Assembly (NCBI GenBank): GCA_023627715.1 | Contig: JAMAHW010000011.1 | Coordinates: 372,001-436,000, forward strand | Reading direction: 5' to 3' | Source: Periconia sp. R9002 | Lineage: Eukaryota; Ascomycota; Dothideomycetes; Pleosporales; Periconiaceae | DNA length: 64,000 nucleotides | Part shown: piece after piece, positions 44,951 to 56,043 of the stretch | How the letters are laid out: the number at the start of each line of letters is the position of its first letter | Position numbering within the stretch: position 1 is the first letter of the stretch | Notes under the pieces: generated by a model | Seen by the model: only the letters and a program-made list of their open reading frames with translations | What the model was told of the DNA's origin: nothing | Database searches by the model: none | Made by a program: the position numbers and the translations under genes

Positions 44951-47044
44951 CTAGAAGTCACAATATACAGCAAGCTGGTACCAGTACTCGCCACACTTTG
45001 CTCGTTCGTTGTGCATCATCCAATCCTCCTTACATTCGATTTCTCTCTGGGGACAGAACAGACGTCCCGGGTTTGACCCATTACACATATATGTGCACTC
45101 CTGACCGTCCAGTGCTATTTGATACTCACCGCCAGGCCATGGGATATCACCCCAGACGTTTTCGCTCAGTTTCAATGGACTCGGACCTTTAACGAGCTGT
45201 TCCTGTACCAAGTCGTCGGATTTCCAGTCACATGGTACTGCGTGTCCTCTCTCGGTAGTGAAGAAGTGCCAGGTATAATCCACATTATTTCCTAAGGTAT
45301 CGACTAGCGTAGTACCATCAGCCTTAAACATGCCGATAGATAAGGCCCGCCCAGGATTTGGTAGCACAGGATCCTTTATCGAGAAACTAGCTTCGCCACA
45401 TTTTGTTGTAACATTTCCAGAAGAATGCTTTTTCAGGAAGCCTAGAAGGACAAGATGATCAGCTACCATCTAACTTGAACTAAAGAGAGGGAAGGGTTGG
45501 TGAAGGTATGAGGTAAGGAGAAGGGTCGTACACTCGTTCTCTATCTCTTTAAAAGAGTCTCTGCAGCCATTCGGACAATCGTCAAGATTATCTGGATTGG
45601 GGTGGTATGCGAATTGCCAGAAGAAGTTGCGTGCATGAAACCTATTGTCTACATGGCCTGACCTCTCGAGACTTTTCCCTTCTTTGATGGATGGCTCTGA
45701 GCAGATCTCGTTCCAGCTCAGCTTTCCAAAAAGCTCCTTGTTCAGTACGCTTTCGCCTCCGTCGCACTGTGGCTCTTCTTCGACGGGTTCTTTGTCTTCC
45801 ATAGGCAATGCCAGCATCCACGCATAAGCAGCTCTAGCATCCGAAATCAAAAAATTATCGATTGATGGTTGGTCAATCCAGCATTTACAGTCTTTAAAGG
45901 TTCCATCCTCAAACTAGACATTTTGTTAGTATTAGTTCTCTTTGTAAAAGTGCTGTTGACCTACGCCTCTGCATTTACCCACCCATGTTTCTTCATTGAC
46001 ACGTGCCGTATTGCCACCACAGCTCGAGCAAAACGATGGACATTCTCTATCGTCGCTGCCTTTCTGAGTCGCTAGAAATTCGGCACTGAAGATCAAATCA
46101 TCACCTTTGACGGTTACGCCGCCGGAGAAATACCCATACGACATCCAGCTACTGAACTTGGCATACTTGTCCCTATTTTTCCCCCACCAAAGGCCCTGTT
46201 CTTGAGCATAATTTTCAGTGTCTCCAATTGCCTGCTTCAATAGATCAGCTTCCGGGCTAGGGAACCGGTTAGGGTCCATGTAATATACGTCGTCCAGAAC
46301 ATTTTCAGGCTGAAAAGACCGTAGAAATTCGTAGGCGAGCTTGGTCATGCATAATTTGAGATTGCCGTGGTTGCATAGAACCTTGCTGATGATCGTTTGA
46401 AGTGCACTGCCACGTCCAGGGAAAGTCATCTTTGCGCTTCCATCAGGCAGCTTCTCGAATGTTCCCTTTTCCTTGGGTTTCTGTTTAGGCGGCAATTCGA
46501 TTTTGACCACGACCTTGGCGCCATCATGTGGCTGGAAATTGAATGCCGATTCGTCGAATGAGTTGAGCGCTTTGATCTCGTCCAATTGCTGTTTGGAGAT
46601 CCTCAATCGCTCCTTTTTGTAGTCCAGTTTCCGATACTCGGGAGGTTTGTAAGCGATGATTTGACCAATCACCGCGACAACGAGGGCGCCGGCGAGCCCA
46701 ATAATTACATCATCAATAACAATAACCCGTTTCTGTAATCCATCTTTCGACAAACCAACTCCCAATATATCTTTGATGTTCTTTTGACAGGTCTCGCTTT
46801 CCGGCTTCGCACAATCCTTTTCTAGAACTGAATTTACGTTGGACGTAAGCTCAGAACCTAAAGTCAGCACGAGACCGTCCTCAATTTGAACGTCGAAACC
46901 ATCAGACTGGATTTGATCTTTGTCTGCGCTTTTGTCCAGTGTGAATTATTCACTAGGGTCTCGTTGTTGAAATGTCGGTGTTGCCGCGAGAACTGACTGC
47001 GCGATAAGATGAGGAAGTATGAGTAATCTCGCAAGCTTTGCCAT
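44951..47044 (-). pseudogene. Large secreted / membrane-anchored protein with in-frame stop
   Basis: Three exons read right to left, 45965-47044, 45532-45913 and 44951-45441, would encode 650 codons. Introns have gtaggt/actaacaaa/ctag and gtacga/cttctag signals, and joins CRG-FEDGTF and NE-C-FLKKH keep frame. The start gives signal peptide MAKLARLLILPHLIAQSVLA. Codon 33 is TAA (46946-46948), directly after QRDPSE, and the frame then stays open to the end. A TM segment (DDVIIGLAGALVVAVIGQII) lies near residue 107, and the C-terminal two thirds has many Cys. Only a weak alternative intron (gttctc donor, 87 nt) could remove the stop. No family is recognised. Probably inactivated very recently, or an allele. 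Confidence 0.6.
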
Positions 47045-47992
47045 TATGCTGGGGAAAATGAAAGAAGTGAGTGCTGAAGTGATATATATGCCTAAGAATC
47101 TAGGTGCATTATTATAGACAATTCATGCCTCTGAAGCCTTTCAAAGTATCTTTATAGATCTATACGGAACGGCCTAGGCAATTTCTTTAGCCTTCGAAAC
47201 CGAACTGGCGTTGCCATTTCCCATGAGAGCGTAAGATCCACCAATAGAATTCCCAGGACATTCAATGAGGAACATAGCTGCTTACATTGGTGAGATTTTG
47301 AAAGGCGCAGTTCGGCAACTGGGTGTTCGAGTTGGTCAGCACAGCCAAGTCCGGGCTGACTTGTTGCCCGTGCCTAGGCCACTACGCATAGCCAGCCACC
47401 TTCAATCTAAATGTATCTTCGTAGTATACTGAATGTAGAATACCAATGGAGAATCTTACTGGCATGTGCTGGGAAACTGTTCTTAGAGAGACATGCCAGT
47501 ACGCTGTCGGAGATTTTTATTGGCGAAGCGGGTGGCCGAGCATGCTCCATCTTCGGCCATCCTTATAGCCATCATTATAGTAGCCTCTCATCTAGCCAGA
47601 TGGAGATTATATTAGGAGAACACTAAGAATACCCTTTATAGAAAAATTATCGAAGGAAGGCTGGCGGTGGAATTGCTGAGTGTGTAACCCATAAATCTGC
47701 TCCTGGAGGGTGTTTGGCGCCTTCAACCCTTGCTGCTTTCCATGATGCTGTAATGAAGTAACCTGGAAAGGCTCCTCCACGGAATTGACTTAAGCTATTT
47801 ATAGAAGCTTTGAAAGTGGTGGCCTATTCGAGAAGAAGAGGAAACACATAGCAGCAAATAAATGGCATTTAGTTCTCATTCATACTTCAACATACCTGGT
47901 CTTTCTGTTCAGAGTTCTAGTTCTTTGTCTCCTATATTTCCATTCCTTGATTCCGGACTGTCTCTTAAAAATTCTGAAAAGCAATTTCTACA
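47045..47992. other. Divergent intergenic region
   Basis: 948 bp between the divergent large secreted gene and the metalloprotease gene; should carry both promoters. No gene recognised. Confidence 0.5.
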
Positions 47993-49129
47993 ATGTACTT
48001 TCAATCCATTCTACTTGCAGGCGTCTGTCTGTTATTTGCTGTGCCGGTATTTTCCCAGGGGACGTGGTGGGTTGATCCAGCCTGCAGCGAAAAAATACCA
48101 ATCGAAGACATACACAAAATGATGGAGGAAGTGGTGGATACAGCTCGACTCATCAGAGACCGTCTTATTCGTACTGAAGAGCAGGAACCTGATGCGCACC
48201 GTGCTTTTGAAGCAATGTTCAAATTCAAATTTTCAACATTCGATCCTACAGACCAGCAAAGATTGAAAGCTTTTAAAGGTTTGCAGTTACGGACTTATCA
48301 ATAGCTATAGATGGTCTATGCTAATATTGATTAGGTATTATAGGTGGCTTTGGAGAGTCGGACTTGTACGCCTTGTCCACCTATCGAAGGGCTGATGGCA
48401 GTGGCGATTTTGAACGAAGACTATCACAAATTCGTATTCATTGTGATGAAGGCGCGCGCTTTGAAGCAAAAGAGGATGGTGCTTGGTTCGACAAGATTAA
48501 CAAGCTTCGCGTCAAGGGCGACATTAAGTGTGGAAAACTTGATAACAGTGAACCACTGATGACCACAGTTCGATGGCACGGTGATAACGAGGATGATATG
48601 CCCAAGGGGAAAGAAATAAAGGGCCGGGCTTCAATCACTGTAAGGAGAGTTGACGCACTAGCTATTAAGTGCTAACAACTGTAGATCTGTGATCACTGGT
48701 TTACTCTAAATCCTCGTTACGTTACGTTTGGGAATCTACCAACAAAAAAAAGTTTGTCCTTGTCTGGAAGGGCACAAGAAACCATTCACAACCTCAGATG
48801 GATTGGAAGTATGGCACTTTTTCATGAACTGACCCATACGTGGCCACATAGAAGTAAGCATACCTTCTGCGTTGTCCCTATTAGGATAGTTGCTTAGTAT
48901 TTCTATAGCGCAAGACGTTAAGGTAGGAGGACAATTTGCGTATTCAGGCCTTAGTTTTGGCCTACCAAAAGATCTGGCTTTTCGGAACGCTGATAATTAC
49001 GGGATTTTGGCTGTTATTATGAGATGTATGGAACGCAAGTACGCATTGAACCGAAAAGAGCCTCTTCAACAGGGCGTGTACTTGTATAAAGATATACCCG
49101 ATCGAGTATTGTACAACCCTACTAGATAG
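47993..49129 (+). CDS. Secreted HEXXH metalloprotease (aspzincin/M35-like)
   Basis: Four exons, 47993-48278, 48344-48639, 48685-48853 and 48909-49129, give 323 aa. Signal peptide MYFQSILLAGVCLLFAVPVFS. The zinc motif HELTH is at residues 241-245, and a downstream NADNY (Asp279) supplies the expected third ligand, as in fungal deuterolysin-like and lysine-specific endopeptidase-like proteins. The pre-motif ICDHWF and the Cys pairs fit a secreted fold. The first intron has two in-frame acceptors 9 nt apart (exon 2 could start at 48335, adding three residues). Likely degrades extracellular proteins, but substrate is unknown. The exon model is essential: unspliced frames are broken. Confidence 0.82.
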
Positions 49130-50265
49130 CAGATAGAAAGCAATCTTAATCACTTAAAGCCCGTGCAGAATCTCGCGAAGCAAAGCAGTCAACATTGGCA
49201 TTATATGAGCCAATCCTAGCATAGTCACCGTGCGGTCCCTACAAAAGAACCAGACGGGTTAGCTCGGTATCTTCTCCAGCGCGTGGACCAGAGATGAATA
49301 AATACAAGGCAATCCACAGCACCGTTTCAAGCTTAATACGAAACAGGGTCCAGAAGGAAGTCGGGGTTCTCAGTAGCGCGGCCGGGATCAGTAGTATTTT
49401 CTAACTCGTAGCTGAAGGCAACAGAGCCACACGAATACGGTAGCCCTCTTGCTGAAGGTCCCAAAGAAAGACAGAGAATCGCGCAGCACAATCTACGTCG
49501 GCGCAGCCTCAAATGGCCGAGACGATGGTGCTGATGGCTTCAAGGGCAGAAATGGCGATTTTGTAACTTGTTCGAAGGAGTCGGATTGTGTTGACGTATG
49601 TAGTCATGACAATAATCCCAGCTGTACGAAGTTTTAGTAAGCAGCATTGTTGCATATGACCTTTGCACTGTATCTTGACGATCCCAATTAACATGTTATA
49701 TAAGAAGAAAATGTTCCTAGTCAATATGTCCAAGTTCCTCAGTAAAGTAAATAAAGTAGATATAGTAGATAATGCAAGGTAGAGAAGGCAAGGTAGACAC
49801 GGAAAGGCAGATAAGGCAAGGCAGATAAGGCAACGTTGCCTAGAGTGCAATCCATGCAAGGATCTTATCACTGGGTGCTTGCACCTTTGCGTTCATTGAC
49901 GGACCCTGAACACTCGGCTGCAGACCCGTGTACATCTCATGTCTGCAAGCAGGACCTACGGGAATTGGATATTTTGGGACCCGAGGGTTTCAAATATTTC
50001 TGGACAATTCTGCGCCCACTCTATGCATTCTCATATGCACGACTCTCTATATCTATGACGGACTCATTTTACTTTCCGGCGTACTGAGAGGCTTCTTGCA
50101 GAATTGGGGGCAGAAGCTATGCGCCCTTTAGGGGCAGTTCTGAGAAAATGGCGCTGATGTGAACCTGGCCTCCAACTCTATGTAACTGCCCATTGCTTCC
50201 TTCACGTCCTTTCCCACTGTATCTAGTCTAGCCCACGACGACCCCAGGGCTTCCCCAGGAACATC
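49130..50265. other. Intergenic with short tandem repeats
   Basis: 1.14 kb without a convincing gene. A frame at 49414-49637 ends with four Cys but has no ATG. A repeat run lies near 49741-49835. Confidence 0.5.
49741..49835 (+). repeat. Purine-rich tandem repeats
   Basis: Units such as agtaaagtaaataaagtaga and ggcagataaggcaa (twice) and related aaggtaga forms make a low-complexity stretch. Confidence 0.65.
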
Positions 50266-52440
50266 ATGTCTGAAGTCGAGGCGCGTTTTGTGAGGCGTGG
50301 TCTCTGGACAAGGCTGGACGAGGGATCCGTCAGAGGCAAGACTATCACCGCGAACACGCAGACGGGCACCGTTTGCGTCGCCCTTCTCGCAGTACTGGCT
50401 TCTATGGGCACTGCACATCTCTGGAACCTCTTCGTCTTTGCACTGCACCAGATTCGTGCCAACGGTGCGCCGGCAGATGGCCTCTTTCGACAGCAACAGG
50501 CCCTCCTCCGCACATTACCCACGCCAAGCTCTTTGCTTGCGGACTCGACGAAGTTGTGGTTTTTCTGGCGGCGTCGCGCGAACAGGGCGTTTATGAGATC
50601 GTTGATGCCGTTGTTCCTAGGATTAGTGTTCTGGATTGGGACGGTTATCGTCGGAACCCTGTCCTCGTATATTGTTACCGGCGACAATCTGCAGGTCCTA
50701 GTCCACAGCCCGTTTTGCGGGCCACTGGACATCGACGCGACGTCGGAAAACGTCGCCGACAATGCATATAGCCTCAGGCCTTTCGAATCCAAAGTGGCCG
50801 CCATCGGTAAATCGTACGCAGACGACTGTTACCAATCCGACTCGCCATTACCTAGCCGCTGTGGAGTTTTCGTTAAACCATATGTTCCCTTTACACAAGA
50901 GCGTGTGGCCTGCCCGTTTTCAAACTCGAGCTGTGCGAACATAAACCTACCCGCGGTGCAATTCGATTCTGGACTGGTAAACATCAACGATGGATTTGGA
51001 CTGAATTTAGCTTCTAAGGATAGAGTAAAGTATCGCCGACGAGCGACTTGCGCCGTGCTTGATACTGCAAAGTATTCTTCATTTGTCAAGGCAGCAGATT
51101 ATCCCGATATCCCCTATACGCCTCTCCAGGGGGAAGAACTCATCATGCTTCATTACGGAGATATCGGCTACATACCTCTGAAGTGGCCAAATGTGTCTTT
51201 TTTTCATAGTCTGGTTATATCGAATGTCGCCAAGTTGTACGAACAAAGGTAAGCTCTTCATCTTGTCTGTCCGTAGCTCCCGCACTCAAAACTGACCGTC
51301 TCAGGTACAACGTGGCATATGGCAATCCTGCCTGGGCCAACATGAGCGATCTCGATCCCATCCCAGAGCTGAAGAGCGAAGACAAGGATTTGGTTATCGT
51401 CGTGGTATACCAGAACAATGTGGCATACGGCCAGCCAGTCAATGATCCTCTTTTCGCTGCACACAAGCCCAACAGGGAGAAATATCCTATCAACGCCACT
51501 CACTACTACGCTGATTATCCGGCGTCTTCCATGGGATGCACTCAACAGGTGTGTGATCATTCCGATTCCTGAGCACACAATTTGACGGAAGCCGTAGTAT
51601 CAGTTTTGTTTTGCTCGCGAGGGCAAGCCCGATTTTTGCTCGAATCTCTCCGCCTTGCCTGGCAAAGCGACCGAAGCGGACTATCCAGGAGCGAGCGATG
51701 TGCAGCTCGCCGCCATTGAACTACTTATTACCTCCAGCATGATGTTCGATATATCGGACGCAGCACAGAATGTACTCAAAGCAACGACCATGGCTGGAGG
51801 AGCTGGCTATGTTTCCTCGCTGCCTGACGACCAGTGGGTCAAGGAGGCTATTGGATGGGAGTCTTTTGTGTGGGCGACTCTGCAGACTGCCATATCCGAC
51901 TACGCTATCGGTCCTTCTGTGCGCGAACCCACTGCTGCCGATTATGTCAGGAGCAATTTGACGAAGGGGGAGAAGCAACTGTGCCAGGTGCAGCGGATGA
52001 TGCGGTCTGGTGGCTTTGTGTAAGACTCTTGGTTTCTCTCTGGCTGGAATGTTGCTGATATTCATAGCGCCATTGATGGATTTGGCCTGGCTCTGATCGC
52101 TACCTTCTCTGTCCTCCTCGCCGCTCTCGATTTCATGCTCCTACGGTTCTTGATTACCCTCAGCAAATTCAGACGCGCCATGGCGCCCAAGATCGATAGA
52201 TGGATCCAAGATGGCGTGCTCCAGCTGCAAAGACGAGCATACGAAGCACGGGGTCAAGGGAGGTGGCAGCATATTGAAAAGGAGATTCCAGTGACGTCCG
52301 GAAACGAGAGACTAGATGACTTGCCGATTGACACCCCGTTGGGCTCAATGTCTGGTCTAGAGAAGATGTATAAACACGAGTGCACCAGTTGCTCCATTAA
52401 GAGGTTGCAGAACATAAAATTGGAGGCGCAAGCCCAGTAG
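50266..52440 (+). CDS. Uncharacterised fungal multi-pass membrane protein
   Basis: Four exons, 50266-51248, 51305-51548, 51604-52019 and 52068-52440, give 671 aa. All three introns (56, 55, 48 nt) have gtaagc/gtgtgt/gtaaga donors and restore frame exactly. TM segments: TVCVALLAVLASMGTAHLWNLFVFAL near residue 45, LMPLFLGLVFWIGTVIVGTLSSYI near 120, and a C-terminal FGLALIATFSVLLAALDFMLL. Between the second and the last lies a long, Cys-containing, N-glycosylatable extracellular region. This layout (short TM cluster, large ectodomain, C-terminal TM and cytoplasmic tail) is common among unnamed ascomycete proteins. Function is unknown. Confidence 0.85.
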
Positions 52441-52450
52441 TCATGTCACG

Positions 52451-53014
52451 CTAGAGTGGATCAGTCTCCTGCGTGTTCAACGCTGCCACGAAATCAATCT
52501 CCGCGAATCTGGGTATGCGTGCCCGAAAGTACCAGAGCCAATGCTACTCGACGCGCCGTGTGTATGTCTGCATGTGAAGAAGGCGCACCGCGTATACCGG
52601 GGTGATGTCCCGGTAGAAGTGGTTCTCTGGCTGGATCTCGCGAGCCAGCTCGTCGGCGGCAGTCTGCTCCGGCCATATGACCAGGAGGGTGCGGATGGAG
52701 TGCGGTACCTGGGAGCTCGTGCGCAGGGTGATATAAGAGGCTGTAGGGTCCCGCGTGAAATGATCCCGGAGGACCGGCGAAAGCGACATGGCGAGCCGCT
52801 TGGAAATTCCTTCCACAGAGGTGTTGCGAATATGAATCGTAATGCGCGAGCCCCGGAGCAAAAATCGGCGACGATTTCGATCCATTTTCAGGAAGTCTTC
52901 AACTTTGGAGTGAATGATAGAATGAGGGCCGGAGTCATTCTGCGCCGAAACGCCGGGAAACGGATGATTGAAGGGAAGGGAGGTCGGAGCATTCAGGACG
53001 GGCTGATTCTGCAT
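52451..53014 (-). pseudogene. Small BTB-like fungal protein with in-frame stop
   Basis: The ATG at 53014 opens 156 codons to a TAG at 52544-52546. The frame then continues 30 codons (HWLWYFRARIPRFAEIDFV...) to a TAG at 52451-52453, 10 bp from the stop of the convergent membrane gene. The chain reads ITIHIRNTSVEGISKRLAMSLSPVLRDHF, then TPVYAVRLLHMQTYTRRVE, and the continuation looks like the normal C terminus of a small BTB-like protein. Alternatives: a true 156 aa protein, or a 54 nt intron (gtatac donor, gtag acceptor at the stop) that removes the TAG in frame. CAG to TAG is the simplest nonsense origin. Confidence 0.5.
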
Positions 53015-53727
53015 ACCACTTTGAGTTTACCATAAAAAAAAAAGAAACGAAGCGAAGGAAATGAAATCAGGGAGTAATAACAGAGAATAACCTAAGAAAC
53101 CAAATTCTCTTCTCAGCGAGAGATATTCCTACCTGTGGAGATGTTGATTGGCTTTCTGGGTTCGAAGCAGAATTGTCGAGAGCATGGGCTAAGCCCTGAA
53201 AAGCGCCACTTTTGAATGTCATTATGGCAACTTGTTAAGAGGAGGTAACGACGTTGAAGGTTCTGATAAAGGATTTGTGACGAACGATCCAGAGCTGCGG
53301 GCTTCGATTAGCCAGGGGGATACCGGCGCAGATCCGTTGCCGAAAGATCTGGCGCAAGTAAACGTAAGGGTAGCAGGCAACAGAGAAAATACGTAGGAGG
53401 TCAAAGTGTCTTCATCTTCGTAATTGATTGGAATGAGTAGGAGACAATATTCTTAATCGGACGATAAGGTGTGGCACATTAGGCGTAGCTAGCTAAAAGG
53501 GCAGAGATACTAGAAGGAGCATGTAGACGGAGTCGGGTAGATGGGCACATAAGACCGTGCGTGACAACTTGCTTGACATTGAGTGATCTAATTATTGCGG
53601 GGTCTAGTTTAGGACTACATGGGATGACTGTCCCGTTGTCACGCTAAGGTGATGAAGCTGGTGTTAATACAAACAGTTAGCAGTCTTAGTATCTACGGCC
53701 CGACCGTGGAAAACGCCGTAGGCATCT
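53015..53727. other. Intergenic, no gene recognised
   Basis: 713 bp between two minus-strand genes, containing an A-run at 53034-53043. No gene recognised. Confidence 0.5.
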
Positions 53728-55184
53728 TTATAATCCCACTCCCTGATTCGTCGTGTTCAACGCCAACTGATACGCCTCCAACTTCTCAGACCAATTCGGT
53801 CCAAGCATTTCGAAAAGATTCTTTTTCTCCCTCATCGGAATCTCCGTTCCCGGCGTATGCCTCGCCGCAATTATACCCTGAATTCTTTTCACCTCATCCA
53901 GCTCGCTCTTCTCCTCATCGGTGGCCGGGCGAACGTTTCGAAGGTTATTGAATCCGACCTCCAAGCTCGAATTGAGCATATAGCTTGGTGAGCCGCGAGG
54001 AGGGTCAAGGAGTATTTCCAGCCGGGTTTCGCGATGGAACTTTTCGATTTCGGGTTTCCAGTTGGGGCCGAAGAGAAGGGCGAGGTTTTGGGGTGTGTCT
54101 TGGCCTGTGAGGACAAGACGGCGGATGGGTTTGCTGCGTTTGCGAGTTAGCCATCTGGTAAAGATATGGGAGAGGAAAAGGAGCTGCCATACGCGAGGCC
54201 CTCAAATATACCAGGATTAAGCTGGAGGGATTCAATCAGGCTCTTCCCGTCTGTCTTCGTAGGAGCAACATTGGTGTAGTATTTCACAGCACCGACATTG
54301 TTTGTTGTTGATGCCCCACCTTTACCACACGTCCTCTTGTGTACTTTCCAATGCGCCTTTTGGCAGTCCCGGGAGCAGTAAGAAGCACCCTGGCACTTGG
54401 CACAACGCTTCAACCCCGTCGTCTCACCACAATGCAAGCAGGAAAGTTCGCCGCTGTTTGATGTTGAGGACTCTGCAGCCGATGTTGATGCCGCAGCCGA
54501 AGCAGAAGCAGCCTTCTTCCGTTTCGCATCTTTCCCCAATATCCCCATCATGATCCCCACACACCTCGACCAATCCTCATCGGCAATCGCCATCTCCGCA
54601 CTCGTTGCCACCTTCACAGCACACAGCTCCTTCCTGACACCAAGCTCTTCCATCCTATTGTTCAGCACTCTCGCCATCTCTGCATCCTTAGTCGACCAGC
54701 TCCACGGCGCTATTTTGAGTCCGCCTGGAGTCGGATTGCCGAGAGGATCCTGGTCCAGACCCTTGTTGAAGGTTTCGAGCAAAATGGGGATAATCACATC
54801 GACTTGGTCTGCGACATTTGGGAGAGAGAGAATTTGAGCTGGTCCGCCGGTGATGGTGAAGAGGCTATCGGGTTGGACGATGTAGACTATGTCGCCGGGG
54901 GGTTGGAGGGGTACATGGCGGATGGTGATAGTCCAGTGGTTTGGGAGGCCAGAAGGGACGGTTTTGGGGCGGGGGAGGCGGTTGAAGGCAGAGATAGGGT
55001 CGTCCATGGATGCTTTTTGTGCTGGGTTTATTGGAGGCGAAGGTTTCGTCGGGAAAGCAGCTGGAAAAGAAGGGCCATGGAGTAATCCAAGGGCTGGAGA
55101 AATGTTGAGTGGGCTTGGGGTTTGCTTGCCTGGGGTTTGCTTGCTTGGGGTTTGCTTGCTTGAGGTTTGCTTAGCTTCAGCCAC
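53728..55184 (-). CDS. MYND zinc-finger protein
   Basis: Two exons, 54193-55184 and 53728-54133, giving 465 aa. The 59 nt intron (gtatgg donor, gctaac branch, cgcag acceptor) joins GLA to KPIRRLVLTGQDTPQNLALL. N terminus: four repeats of a KQTPS-like unit. The middle has a globular part (GDIVYIVQPDSLFTITGGPAQ). MYND finger at about residues 247-285: CLHCG, CAKC, YCSRDCQ, HWKVHKRTC, with the full C/H set. The extra C-terminal part predicts helices. MYND fingers bind Pro-rich peptides; this is a possible transcription or chromatin adaptor. A repeat copy lies about 30 bp upstream of the ATG. Confidence 0.85.
55114..55175 (-). repeat. Coding minisatellite, 15 bp unit, about four copies
   Basis: The + strand reads ggggtttgcttgcct-type units; it encodes KQTPS-like pentapeptide repeats at the N terminus of the MYND protein. 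Confidence 0.8.
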
Positions 55185-55212
55185 TGTGGCGGTGGCTCGT
55201 TACTCAACTGGC

Positions 55213-55392
55213 TGTAGCCACGCTTCCAACTAGCGCGTTGAAATTGTAAGAAACATGCAAAACGATTGGTTAAATAATCTATAGCGTAAGATTTGCTATT
55301 AGGACTTTGTATATTTTAGGTTTACGTACCCTATAACTAGGTAACTATTAAAGTAAATTAAGCTCCTTATCTACTATTATCTTAGCTTGGTC
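55213..55392 (+). repeat. Dispersed repeat copy B
   Basis: About 180 bp homologous to 41893-42058 in the same orientation, with shared cgcttccaactagcgcgtt and aactatt-aagtaaatta blocks. It starts 29 bp upstream of the MYND gene ATG. Sequence continuing to about 55460 resembles the 19.3 kb fragment, so the full element may be longer than copy A. Confidence 0.75.
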
Positions 55393-56043
55393 CTGTGTGC
55401 ACGTCCCTAGCCTAGGACGTTACTATGAGATCAATTACAAACTAGTGTTGATACCGTGACTGATTTCACCAATCAATTGCGAAGAAGAAGACACTTTGAT
55501 CTTAGCTTTGTCATCTCACTGCTGCCTTCTCGAAACCTCTTTCTGTATTGTTGATACCTCTCAACTTTCAGCATAATTTTGTAGCAATATTGCCTTATAA
55601 TTAGGGCGTTCTAAAAAGCAAACCGGGCATCGATTCAACCATGGTTAAGTTGTTTCAGGTTTCCCAGAAGTATGCTTAAGATAGGGCGGAGCGATCCTCT
55701 TCACTCCTCTTACGAAACATAAGTAGCAATGATGCCATTCTTGACGTACGCGCTTTCGGGTGGTTCAAGGTAGCTCGGCTTGAGGCCACCCACGTCAATC
55801 GCCAGCCTCTCGAGCACAAGTGCGAAGAAGAAAATACTTTTGAGAAAGAAAGCGTTACGTAATAATAATCGCCAGCCGTGCCGCACGCGTAGCTCACTAT
55901 GCTTTGCCTTCTCCTGATACCTCTCAATAATCTTGTTCCGGCTCTACCTCTCATCCCGTTTTCTCTGCACTCCAATCTGAAACGAGGGGTTCCGATTTAC
56001 ATAACCCGGGCCCTTAAGGCGAACTCTGTTCAAAGAGTTGATC
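55393..56043. other. Intergenic with internal duplications
   Basis: Region between MYND and kinase-like genes. Two stretches, around 55478-55565 and 55815-55930, share gcgaagaagaa, ctcact..tgcct/tttgccttctc and gatacctctcaa in order, suggesting an old direct duplication. Confidence 0.45.

Noticed and set aside
49414..49637. Small Cys-containing peptide gene ending SCTKF
   Set aside because: No ATG, no signal peptide, and no plausible upstream exon.
52544..52597. 54 nt intron (gtatac...gtag) removing the stop in the 52.5 kb gene
   Set aside because: Phase fits, but it lacks a good branch site and would delete TPVYAVRLLHM-type sequence that looks like real protein; kept only as an alternative.
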